A stretch of DNA of 64,000 nucleotides from JAGPCK01 sp964535575 (GTDB lineage Bacteria > Bacteroidota > Bacteroidia > UKL13-3). This document shows positions 34,449 to 42,965 of the stretch, one piece after another (position 1 is the stretch's first letter; each line of letters starts with the position of its first letter). Below the pieces are notes generated by a model. The model ran no database searches and was not told the DNA's origin. It saw only the letters and a list, made by a program, of their open reading frames with translations. The stretch spans positions 9,807 through 73,806 of the forward strand of contig CAZHTC010000011.1 of assembly GCA_964535575.1 (NCBI GenBank). The letters run 5' to 3'. The position numbers and the translations under genes were made by a program.

Positions 34449-37403
34449 TTAATCTTCGCAGTGATATTCTACCTCGGGAGCCGAAACTCCGTCCTGAGCC
34501 TCTTCGCCAAGCTTAATGGCTTCCATCATTTTTGTGAGTAGCAATTCACGCTCTTTTTTCAGTGCTTCGTTCGCAGTTGTTTCGATTGCTGAGTCAAAGT
34601 AACAAATGCCGTCAACATACGTCTTTTCAACACGGGCATAAATACTCAGAGGCTCACTGCTCCAGATTACCACATCGGCATCTTTTCCTGCTTTAAGGCT
34701 TCCAACCCTATGATCGATATGGAGCATTTTGGCAGGGTTGAGGGTAACCATTTTCCAGGCGTCCTCTTTGCTCATGTTTCCGTATTTTACGCTCTTGGCA
34801 GCCTCCTGATTTAATCTCCGGCCCATTTCAGCATCATCCGAGTTGATAGCGGTTACAACACCCATTTTATTCAGGATAGCGGCATTGTACGGGATAGCAT
34901 CAATTACTTCATATTTGTAAGCCCACCAATCGGCAAATGTGCTGGCAGCCGCCCCGTGCGCTTTTATTTTATCTGCCACCTTATATCCTTCAAGCACGTG
35001 AGTAAAAGTGTTTACCTTAAATCCAACCGAGTCGGCTAGGTTAATAAGCATGTTTATTTCTGATTGTACATACGAGTGGCAGGTAATAAACCGCTGCCGG
35101 TTCAATATTTCAAGCAGAGCCTCCATCTCAAGGTCAATCCGGAAAAGACTTTTATTTTTTTTCGCCACCTCTTTTTCTTTACCGTATTGTTTTGCGCGTG
35201 TAAATGCATCGAGAATGGTTTGCTCCACGCCCATGCGCGTTTGCGGAAACCTGCGCGAGGGGTCGTCCCAGTTGCCCCGCTTTACGTTCTCTCCCAAAGC
35301 AAATTTGATAAAGCCGCCCCACCCCTCAAATTTCATTTCTTCGGGAGTATTTCCCCAGCGAAGTTTAATAAGCTGGGTTTGTCCGCCTATCGGATTACAC
35401 GAGCCATGCAGCAGGTGAGCACTCGTTACCCCTCCGGCCAGTTGCCTGAAAATATTTACATCTTCGTTGTTTATCACATCGCCAATGCGCACTTCCGCGG
35501 TTACCGACTGTGTGCATTCGTTCACCCCGTTTTCGATGGCAATATGCGAGTGTTCGTCAATAATGCCGGCAGTTATATGTTTTCCGGTGGCATCAATGGT
35601 GGTGAAGGTCGATTTACCAAAAACTTTTGTTCCGTCAAGGTTTTTTCCAATGGCTAAAATTTTACCATCTCCAATGGCCATATCGGTGGCATATAAAACA
35701 CCTTCGGCCTCTCCCGTCCAGATGGTAGCATTTTTAAACAGCACAAATTCCTTTGTCGGCTTAGCGTTTGCTGAACCGTAGTCGGCAAACGGATACCAGG
35801 TGGTTACTGTTTTCTCTGCGGGTGCCTCGGAATTTTCGGGTGATTTTATTTTTTCGGGACGGGCTTCTTCGCGGGTTACTTTTACGGTTTTCCCATCCAC
35901 CATCAGGTTTAATGCCATTGCCTGTTGCGGGTAGTTGCCTCCATATGAGCCTACCCAAAGATAGGCGGGCTTAAGGGTTGTTTTGTTACACAACAGCACA
36001 AATTCTGCTGCCGATTTTCCTTTAATGGCCACCCAGGGAGCGGAGCAGGTGTCGCCATTTGAAATGAACGTAAGCTCATTTTTGGTAATCGTTATTTTTC
36101 CTCCGGTAAAAGTATACGACCCCTCAAATGTTTTTTGCGAGGCCCCCTTTAAAATGTTTCTTTTCCCTTTTACCCAATTTTCGAGCAGTACAAAATGTTC
36201 ATTGCTAAGCGGGCCGCTGCAAATTATAAAATTAGCCATGCGCCCGGGTTTAAGGCTGCCAATAAGATCTCCGGCTTTGAGAAAGAGCGAGGGGTTGGTA
36301 CACATGGCCTGTACCAGAGTTTTTTCGTCCATGCCGCACTTCATCATCTGCCGGATATTTTTCCAGAAAGTATTCGGGTCGCTTACGTCTTCGGCAGTAA
36401 ACGAAAAGGGGACTCCTGCTTTAGCCAGGAGTTGTGCGTTACACGGAGCATTACTCCAGTGACGTAAGTCGCGGGTGCTGATGAGTTCTTTATTCTGATT
36501 GGTGATGCGATAGGGTTTAGGAAGGGCAACCGGAATAATTACCCTTGTGCCAAGTGCTTTGAGCTGTGCGGCAATCAGGTATTCATCTCCCGCCCCTTTT
36601 ATGATATATGACTGCCCGAATTCGGACGCAATTTTTTGTGCACGCAAAAGGGAAAGTTTGTTTTCTGCTTCGAATACCTGAGGCAAATTCCGGAGCAGGT
36701 TCATTCGCTCCAGTGCATAATTATACTCCAGTTTATTTCCACCCTTTACATACCAGTCGGCATCGTAATAGGTTTGCCGCAAAAGGGCAATGCTGCCCAT
36801 AAGCGACCCGGGATATACATCGGGAGAACTTCCTTTGTTAAACGAAAAGTGAGCTGCGCTTTGTTTGGATAAAATCAGTTCATTTTCCAATCCGCTTCCA
36901 AGCAGTACCAAAGCCGAAGAACCGCGGGCTATGCCATCTTTTACCAATGAAGAAGTACAACCATATCCCATTTCGAGCATGGCGGCTGAACGTTTTTCGT
37001 CAGGAGAAAAAAACTCAAAAGCATCACAGGCACTGCGTATGGCAGGATTCCACCCGGTAACGCTTGTGACGGGTTTTTTATGCCGTGCATCTTTCGCAGG
37101 CAGTATTCCGTAAGTACTGAAGGGATCGATGAAAGACGGATAAATATATGCGCCTTTTACATCAATCACCACGGCCTGTGCCGGAATGGAAATATTGTTT
37201 CCGCAGGCAGCCACCACTCCGTCTTTAATCAATAGCGTTGCGTCATTGTAGCGCAGGTTTTCGTCCACCCAAATGGTTGCGTGGGTTATGGCAGTGATGG
37301 TAAGCCGCGGGTCTTTTACCTGCGTGTTGGGGAAGGTAACCTGTGCCGCAACAAGGGCCGGAAACAGGAAAACAATCCAGAGTAATTTATTTGCGGTCGC
37401 CAT
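34449..37403 (-). CDS. Large exported amidohydrolase with two amidohydrolase-like halves
   Basis: The 984-residue protein starts at 37403 with a signal peptide (KLLWIVFLFPALVAAQ). The first half (residues 30-420) resembles an amidohydrolase but lacks the HxH site, reading GAYIYPSFIDPFSTYG. The second half (residues about 540-960) is complete, with GKHITAGIIDEHSHIAIENG (HxH), FITCHSYVQSE, FTHVLEGYKVADKI and AINSDDAEMGRRLNQEA. It is likely a metal-dependent hydrolase of cyclic amides or dipeptides in the periplasm. Its start overlaps the lutB stop region by 17 bases, so panC, lutB and this gene appear to be one operon. Confidence 0.9.
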   Translation of the reverse strand: MATANKLLWIVFLFPALVAAQVTFPNTQVKDPRLTITAITHATIWVDENLRYNDATLLIKDGVVAACGNNISIPAQAVVIDVKGAYIYPSFIDPFSTYGILPAKDARHKKPVTSVTGWNPAIRSACDAFEFFSPDEKRSAAMLEMGYGCTSSLVKDGIARGSSALVLLGSGLENELILSKQSAAHFSFNKGSSPDVYPGSLMGSIALLRQTYYDADWYVKGGNKLEYNYALERMNLLRNLPQVFEAENKLSLLRAQKIASEFGQSYIIKGAGDEYLIAAQLKALGTRVIIPVALPKPYRITNQNKELISTRDLRHWSNAPCNAQLLAKAGVPFSFTAEDVSDPNTFWKNIRQMMKCGMDEKTLVQAMCTNPSLFLKAGDLIGSLKPGRMANFIICSGPLSNEHFVLLENWVKGKRNILKGASQKTFEGSYTFTGGKITITKNELTFISNGDTCSAPWVAIKGKSAAEFVLLCNKTTLKPAYLWVGSYGGNYPQQAMALNLMVDGKTVKVTREEARPEKIKSPENSEAPAEKTVTTWYPFADYGSANAKPTKEFVLFKNATIWTGEAEGVLYATDMAIGDGKILAIGKNLDGTKVFGKSTFTTIDATGKHITAGIIDEHSHIAIENGVNECTQSVTAEVRIGDVINNEDVNIFRQLAGGVTSAHLLHGSCNPIGGQTQLIKLRWGNTPEEMKFEGWGGFIKFALGENVKRGNWDDPSRRFPQTRMGVEQTILDAFTRAKQYGKEKEVAKKNKSLFRIDLEMEALLEILNRQRFITCHSYVQSEINMLINLADSVGFKVNTFTHVLEGYKVADKIKAHGAAASTFADWWAYKYEVIDAIPYNAAILNKMGVVTAINSDDAEMGRRLNQEAAKSVKYGNMSKEDAWKMVTLNPAKMLHIDHRVGSLKAGKDADVVIWSSEPLSIYARVEKTYVDGICYFDSAIETTANEALKKERELLLTKMMEAIKLGEEAQDGVSAPEVEYHCED

Positions 37404-38757
37404 GTTTTTCTCTCCAGAGTTCGTTAAATGATTTGGCAGCAAACTCAGGAAAGGTTCTTCGTTCGCCCCAGGGTTTTTTAAAAACGGTTTTCAGGAAAAA
37501 GTTTTTCATTCCTGCACCACGATTCATTTTTTTGCGGTCGAGCACGCCTTTTTTCCAGGCGTACCACAGCATTTTTTCCTGACCTTTCGCCATTCCCTCT
37601 TCGTTAAAATCCCTGCGGTTGGCCAGCAAGTTCATGTGAAGGGGTATTTGCACCGGACACACATCGGTACATGCACCGCACAGGGTAGAAGCATGGCTCA
37701 GGTGTTTGTATTCTTTGCTGCTAACCTGTATAGGGGTTATTACTGCGCCAATGGGTCCGTTGTAGGTGGTGCCGTAAGCCTGTCCACCTATGGTTTTAAA
37801 GATAGGGCATACATTAAGGCAGGCACCACACCTGATGCATTTAAGGGCCTGCCGTTGTTCCTGTTTTTCCAAAAGATTACTGCGCCCGTTGTCCAGTAAA
37901 ATCACAATCATTTCTTTGGGGCCGTCTGTTTCATCACTCATGCGGGGGCCAAGCAACAGCGAATTATAAGCAGTAATGCGCTGCCCCGTTCCATACGTTG
38001 CCAATAAGGGAAGCAACACCTCTAGATCGCCCACTGCCGGAATTACCTTTTCAATACCGGCAATTACCACATGTACATCGGGCCATGAAGTTCCCATGCG
38101 TGCGTTGCCTTCGTTTTCGGTAATGCTTATGGCTCCGATATCGGCTACCAGAAAATTGGCCCCGGTTATTCCGAGCGATGAAGCGGTGAAATGAGATCTT
38201 ATTTTTTCAGTGGTTTCAGCGGATATTTTTTCGGCCGAGTTGTTTTCAGGATCCATATGCAACAGAGCCGCTATGTCTTCAACCGATTGGTGCATGGCCG
38301 GAACCACCGGGTGAAAGGGTTTTTCTTTTGCCTGCTGCTGAATGTATTCGCCAAGGTCGGTTTCGGTAACGGTAATTTTCTTTTTTTCAAGAAAAGAGGC
38401 CAGCCCTATTTCTTCGGTAGCCATCGATTTGCTCATCACTACCTCATCGGGCTTAAGGGCGGAGATAATGCTTTCCAGTTCCTGCAGTGCACTTTCGGCA
38501 TCGGGAGCCCATATTACTTTTCCTCCTCTGCGGGCAAAGTTGTTTTCAAACTCAAGTAAAAACTTATCAAGGCTTTCAATGGCTCTCCAGCGCGAGTAGG
38601 ATGCGCGCTCTTTGGCCAGAGCCAGATTTTCGAATTGAGTTAAACCCAGCGCATGGTTTTTCTGATAGTTGTTGAGGCTGGTTTCAATTTTCTGCCGCAT
38701 GGCTTTATCAAAAGCCTTTTTCTCCGATTCTTCGAAAAAACGTTCCTGTTGCGACAT
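37387..38757 (-). CDS. lutB: LutB-like iron-sulfur protein (lactate utilization/LUD family)
   Basis: The 456-residue protein has an N-terminal LUD (DUF162) domain, including MSKSMATEEIGLASFLEK and FLVADIGAISITENEGNARM, and a C-terminal ferredoxin domain with CIRCGACLNVCPIFKTIGG and CGACTDVCPVQIPLH, two 4Fe-4S motifs. The most C-terminal part resembles other LutB/YkgF proteins. LutB acts with LutA and LutC in L-lactate oxidation, but neither partner is adjacent. It shares one base with the panC stop (TAATG) and overlaps the amidohydrolase start. Confidence 0.9.
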   Translation of the reverse strand: MSQQERFFEESEKKAFDKAMRQKIETSLNNYQKNHALGLTQFENLALAKERASYSRWRAIESLDKFLLEFENNFARRGGKVIWAPDAESALQELESIISALKPDEVVMSKSMATEEIGLASFLEKKKITVTETDLGEYIQQQAKEKPFHPVVPAMHQSVEDIAALLHMDPENNSAEKISAETTEKIRSHFTASSLGITGANFLVADIGAISITENEGNARMGTSWPDVHVVIAGIEKVIPAVGDLEVLLPLLATYGTGQRITAYNSLLLGPRMSDETDGPKEMIVILLDNGRSNLLEKQEQRQALKCIRCGACLNVCPIFKTIGGQAYGTTYNGPIGAVITPIQVSSKEYKHLSHASTLCGACTDVCPVQIPLHMNLLANRRDFNEEGMAKGQEKMLWYAWKKGVLDRKKMNRGAGMKNFFLKTVFKKPWGERRTFPEFAAKSFNELWREKHGDRK

Positions 38758-39602
38758 TACTTCAGAATAATATTATCAATAAGGCGAACTGCACCCAGTT
38801 TAACTGTAATGCAAGCTACAATATTTCGGGCATCGTTCCAACTTTCAACCGGAAGCAGGTTTTCTGTTTCCGAAATTTCAATGTATTCGGGCAAAAGTCC
38901 GGGGTAGGATTTAAGCTCGTTTAACACCTGTTTTTTTACTTCGGCAGGACTAAGCTGAGGCACTTGTTCTTTGGCATGCAGCAGCGCCTTATAGATAGCC
39001 GGAGCAATTGCCCGTTCGGCAGGCGACAGTCTTACATTGCGCGAGCTCATAGCCAGACCATCCTCTTCACGGGCTATCGGGCATATTTGAAGTTGAACAG
39101 GTAATTTGTAGTGGCGGATAAGTTCATTTACCACCAAACATTGCTGAAAATCCTTCTGCCCGAAAAAAGTTATATCGGGAGTAACAATATCAAACAAACG
39201 TTTAACGACATTCATTACTCCGTTAAAATGACCCGGTCTGAAGGATGCCTCCATTACCATCCCGATATTGCCCAGCTCAATGGCAAAATCTTCATCTGTT
39301 TTATATACATCGTTTACCTCATCGGGTGCGTAAACAAGAATGTTCTTAAATCCGGTCAGTAACTCCAGATCACTAGCCAACGTGCGTGGATAATGCTTCA
39401 GGTCCTCGGGGTTGTTAAACTGAGAAGGATTCACAAAAATGCTGCACACGGTTACATCGCACGTTGATGTCGATGCCTGAATTAAAGAGACATGCCCCTG
39501 ATGAAGGGCCCCCATAGTGGGAACAAAGCCAATTCGCTTACCGGAGGCACGTAAATGCTTTATTTCGTCTCGTAAATCTTCAGATAATTTATAGAATATC
39601 AA
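38757..39602 (-). CDS. panC: Pantothenate synthetase
   Basis: The 281-residue enzyme condenses pantoate and beta-alanine with ATP to give pantothenate, the precursor of CoA. The family landmarks are GFVPTMGALHQGHVSLI (HxGH), FVNPSQFNNPEDL, FFGQKDFQQC and the KMSK-like DGLAMSSRNVRLSP. Its first codon is a TTG at 39602 (LIFYKLSEDLR); no ATG occurs before the HxGH region. It is divergent from the GT5-type gene, and in Bacteroidota panC is frequently next to that gene and DUF4270, which matches here. Confidence 0.96.
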   Translation of the reverse strand: MIFYKLSEDLRDEIKHLRASGKRIGFVPTMGALHQGHVSLIQASTSTCDVTVCSIFVNPSQFNNPEDLKHYPRTLASDLELLTGFKNILVYAPDEVNDVYKTDEDFAIELGNIGMVMEASFRPGHFNGVMNVVKRLFDIVTPDITFFGQKDFQQCLVVNELIRHYKLPVQLQICPIAREEDGLAMSSRNVRLSPAERAIAPAIYKALLHAKEQVPQLSPAEVKKQVLNELKSYPGLLPEYIEISETENLLPVESWNDARNIVACITVKLGAVRLIDNIILK

Positions 39603-39679
39603 ATCCTTATTGGTAATAACGCGGCCATATTATAAAAAGAATCTGACAAATTTATACCTAAAGTCTCCAGAATTTTCTA

Positions 39680-39687
39680 TATTTTTG
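39680..39687 (+). promoter_or_regulatory. Candidate Bacteroidota -7 box
   Basis: TATTTTTG fits TAnnTTTG and lies 30 bases before the ATG at 39718, in the divergent panC gap. No clear -33 TTG is seen. Confidence 0.35.
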
Positions 39688-39717
39688 CACACTGTTTTCA
39701 AAATTAACTACATTCAT

Positions 39718-40551
39718 ATGGTAAAAAGTTCTAATCGTAAACGAGTTCTTTTCGTTTCATCAGAAATGAGTCCTTTTCTAAAAGTTTCCAGTGTTTCAGA
39801 GTTAGCCCGCAGATTGCCGCAGGCCATTCAGGAAAAAGACAATGAAATCCGGGTGCTGATGCCCCGCTTCGGATGTATTAATGAACGAAGAAACCGCCTG
39901 CACGAGGTGGTAAGATTATCGGGAATCAATATTACAATTGACGATAATGACAACCCGCTAACTATCAAAGTAGCGTCCATTCCCGAGGCAAAAATGCAGG
40001 TTTATTTTCTTGACAACGAAGACTACTTCCACCGCAAGTTTGTGTTTTCAAACGAGAAGGAAGAATTTTATGCCGATAATGATGAGCGCACCATTTTCTT
40101 TTGCAAAGGCGCTTTGGAAACGGTGAAAAAACTTGGCTGGGCTCCTGATATTATCCATTGTCAGGGATGGATGACCAGCCTTATTCCATTGTACATTAAA
40201 ACCATTTATAAAAACGAACCGGTTTTCCGTAATGCCAAAGTTGTATTCTCGGTATTCGACAACGAATTTGAAGAAAACCTGGGAAAAGACTTTGCCCGCA
40301 AAGCAAGCCTCAATAATATTGACGAAGGCCAGATGGGTACATTTAAAGACGGAAACTGCTCCAGTTTGTATATGGGAGCCATTGAGCATTCGGATGCCGT
40401 GGTTAAATGCAGCGAAAATATTGACCCTAAAGTAGCCAAGCAGTTAACTGCACAAACCAAAAAAGGAACTGTGGTGGTAGATCATGCCGAAGACGGGTTT
40501 GCAGAAAAATACGCTGAGTTATATGATTCGCTGCTTGTCCGCCAAAACTAA
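39718..40551 (+). CDS. Short glycogen/starch synthase-like protein (GT5 N-terminal domain only)
   Basis: From the ATG at 39718 the protein is 277 residues, about half of a glycogen synthase. It has RKRVLFVSSEMSPFLKVSSVSELARRLP (the ADP-glucose-binding start in which the usual KxGGL is replaced by KVSSV), IRVLMPRFGCINERRN and KLGWAPDIIHCQGWMTSLIP. The C-terminal GT-B donor domain is missing, so glycosyl transfer is doubtful. The panC / short-GT5 / DUF4270 order recurs in Bacteroidota and suggests a conserved but uncharacterised role. Its 3' end overlaps the DUF4270 gene by 29 bases. Confidence 0.88.
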   Translation: MVKSSNRKRVLFVSSEMSPFLKVSSVSELARRLPQAIQEKDNEIRVLMPRFGCINERRNRLHEVVRLSGINITIDDNDNPLTIKVASIPEAKMQVYFLDNEDYFHRKFVFSNEKEEFYADNDERTIFFCKGALETVKKLGWAPDIIHCQGWMTSLIPLYIKTIYKNEPVFRNAKVVFSVFDNEFEENLGKDFARKASLNNIDEGQMGTFKDGNCSSLYMGAIEHSDAVVKCSENIDPKVAKQLTAQTKKGTVVVDHAEDGFAEKYAELYDSLLVRQN

Positions 40552-41869
40552 GCTACTCCTTTATCTTATTGTTTTTTTCTCCCTCGCTTCGGCCTGTAAA
40601 AAGGTTGACAGCGAAGTGATAGGAAAGGACATCCTGCCTAACGGAGACAATATTGTGCTCACCGAAACCGATACCTTTGAGCTGGTAACCTATACCCAAA
40701 AGGACGATTCGGTAAGAACAGACGAGCGTCCGGTGAGTCCGCTTGGAAAAATGAACGATCCGGTTTTTGGGGTTACTACCACCAGCATCTTTGCACAGTT
40801 TCGTTTACCCGAAAACAACCTCGACTTTTCAGCGGTTACCATTGACTCGGTGGTACTCTCCCTCAGGTATCAAAACAAAACGTCCTATTGCGGAAACCTT
40901 AGCAGCACACAAACCATAAAAGTGTATGAGCTCTCGGAAAGCCTTCGTACCGATAGCCTGTATTATTCTACCTCGTGGGCAAATTTTGACCCGCAGGAAT
41001 TGGGTAGCTGGACCGGACAAATGAACCTGACCGATAGCGTTACGGTATTGCAGGGCTCGGCAGTTAAAAAACAACCGGCACAATTGCGCGTTCATATTAC
41101 CAATCCGGCATTTATTACCAAGCTTAAAAATGCCGGGGCAAACTTTGCGACCACCGAAGCCTTTTTACAATACCTCAAAGGGGTGGCCGTTGTTCCTGTA
41201 TCCCCCGTTCCTTCTCCCGGAAACGGAGCCATTGCAAGCATCGATTTTTTAAACGGCTATTCGGGACTTACTATTTATTATAGCGATTCCCTGTCCAAGT
41301 TTTTCCCGATTAACGAAAACTCAGCCCGCTTTAACAACCATACCCACGACTACAGCGGAACTGTTTTGGCCGGGCAGCTTAATCTGAAACAAAACAGAGA
41401 TACCTGTTATGCCCAGTCAATGGCGGGAGTAAAAACACTCATCAAATTTCCTACTGTTTTCGATTTGGTAAAAAACAATAATAACAAGGCCGTTTCCGTT
41501 CTTAGTGCCGAGTTAATTTTACCCACCTATGCCATTAACAGCACCACCGATTATCCATTTCCGCTGCAAACCATGTTTATTGAGTCCGATTCATTGGGAA
41601 AAAACAAACAAACATCGGGGGTAGTGCCGTTTGGAACGTATAATTCCGATAAGTCTCAGGTTAAAACATCGCTTACCTACTCGCTGCTTCCTAAAAACTA
41701 TTTTCAAACCCTTTTGGATAATTACCGTAAAACCGGGGTAGCTACCGACAACGGAATTTTCTTTGTTACTTCATATAATTATGCCGGAATGGAGCGAATC
41801 ATTTTAAATACGGCAAAAACTGGCTTAATTCGCCCCAAACTAAAACTCATTTACACTGTTGTTCCATAA
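40523..41869 (+). CDS. DUF4270 outer-membrane lipoprotein
   Basis: The 448-residue product from the ATG at 40523 has a lipoprotein signal ending LASAC, followed by KKVDSEVIGKDILPNG, the opening typical of DUF4270. The body is beta-rich with SPLGKMNDPVFGVTTTSIFAQFRLP and a closing GMERIILNTAKTG. The family is confined to Bacteroidota and its role is not established. The start was moved from 40484 to the Met immediately before the signal. It overlaps the upstream gene and is followed after 6 bases by the DAHP synthase gene. Confidence 0.9.
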   Translation: MIRCLSAKTKLLLYLIVFFSLASACKKVDSEVIGKDILPNGDNIVLTETDTFELVTYTQKDDSVRTDERPVSPLGKMNDPVFGVTTTSIFAQFRLPENNLDFSAVTIDSVVLSLRYQNKTSYCGNLSSTQTIKVYELSESLRTDSLYYSTSWANFDPQELGSWTGQMNLTDSVTVLQGSAVKKQPAQLRVHITNPAFITKLKNAGANFATTEAFLQYLKGVAVVPVSPVPSPGNGAIASIDFLNGYSGLTIYYSDSLSKFFPINENSARFNNHTHDYSGTVLAGQLNLKQNRDTCYAQSMAGVKTLIKFPTVFDLVKNNNNKAVSVLSAELILPTYAINSTTDYPFPLQTMFIESDSLGKNKQTSGVVPFGTYNSDKSQVKTSLTYSLLPKNYFQTLLDNYRKTGVATDNGIFFVTSYNYAGMERIILNTAKTGLIRPKLKLIYTVVP

Positions 41870-41875
41870 GTAGCT

Positions 41876-42928
41876 GTGATTATAGTATTAGAAAAAGATA
41901 TTACCCCGGAAGCCGCCTCGCATATAATTGGCAAACTCCATGAACTTGGATTAAAAAACCATGCAGTTCATTTAAACGGCCAATCCATTATTACAGTGTC
42001 CAATGCTCCGGTTGATTTTGATACCCGTGTGTTAAAACTGTTGCCCGGAATAAAAGATATGTTTGAAGTAAGCGAGCCTTACAAACTTGCCAGTAAAAGC
42101 TGGAAAAAAGAGCCGACTACATTTGAAGTAAACGGAACCCCGGTGGGCACATCGGTTATAAACCTGATGGCCGGCCCCTGCGCAGTTGAGTCGGAAGAGC
42201 AGATATTTAAAATGGCCGAGTTTCTTCACAGCCGCAATGTTAAATTTATCAGAGGCGGGGCTTATAAGCCCCGGTCTTCTCCGTATTCTTTTCAGGGATT
42301 AGGCAAAGAGGGACTTAAAATGCTGCGTGCTGCAGCCGACAAATACGAGTTGAATGTGGTAACTGAGGTAGTGGATTTGAGTCTGCTTGACGAAGTGTAC
42401 CAATATGCCGATGTGCTGCAAATAGGAACCCGCAATATGCAAAACTTTTACCTGCTGGCCGAAATGGGCAAACAGGATAAGCCGGTTTTACTTAAACGGG
42501 GAATGCAGGCACGCATACAGGAGTGGCTTATGGCGGCCGAGTATATCTTATCCGGAGGAAATGAACGGGTAATTTTATGCGAGCGCGGAATACGCACTTT
42601 CGACACCATTGGCCGCAACACGCTTGATGTTTCGGCTATTCCTATTGTAAAAGAACTAAGCCACCTGCCTGTATTTTCCGACCCCAGTCATGGGACAGGA
42701 ATAAGAAACCGCGTGGCCCCCATGTCTCTGGCCTCGGTGGCAGCCGGTGCGGATGGTTTGCTGATAGAAGTTCACCATACCCCCGACAAAGCCCTTTCAG
42801 ACGGGCCGCAATCTATTTTACCTTCTCAACTAGACGAGCTGATGAGTCAGCTGAGCCCACTGGCAAACGTAATAGGCAGAAAGTTAGACTATCAATTGCA
42901 AAATAGTTATCTTCGGGCCGAGTCTTAA
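41876..42928 (+). CDS. 3-deoxy-7-phosphoheptulonate (DAHP) synthase
   Basis: The 350-residue enzyme condenses phosphoenolpyruvate with erythrose 4-phosphate, the first step of the shikimate pathway. It starts with GTG at 41876. Residues 1-75 form the ferredoxin-like regulatory domain of the AroA-beta (Thermotoga/KDO8P-like) subtype. The barrel shows LMAGPCAVESEEQ, RGGAYKPRSSPYSFQGLG, QIGTRNMQNF and FSDPSHGTGIRN. Feedback sensitivity via the N-domain is known in relatives and only inferred here. It lies between DUF4270 and glmS. Confidence 0.94.
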   Translation: MIIVLEKDITPEAASHIIGKLHELGLKNHAVHLNGQSIITVSNAPVDFDTRVLKLLPGIKDMFEVSEPYKLASKSWKKEPTTFEVNGTPVGTSVINLMAGPCAVESEEQIFKMAEFLHSRNVKFIRGGAYKPRSSPYSFQGLGKEGLKMLRAAADKYELNVVTEVVDLSLLDEVYQYADVLQIGTRNMQNFYLLAEMGKQDKPVLLKRGMQARIQEWLMAAEYILSGGNERVILCERGIRTFDTIGRNTLDVSAIPIVKELSHLPVFSDPSHGTGIRNRVAPMSLASVAAGADGLLIEVHHTPDKALSDGPQSILPSQLDELMSQLSPLANVIGRKLDYQLQNSYLRAES

Positions 42929-42965
42929 TCCTAAAACGCTAATTACTAAAAGAAATTAAACTACT

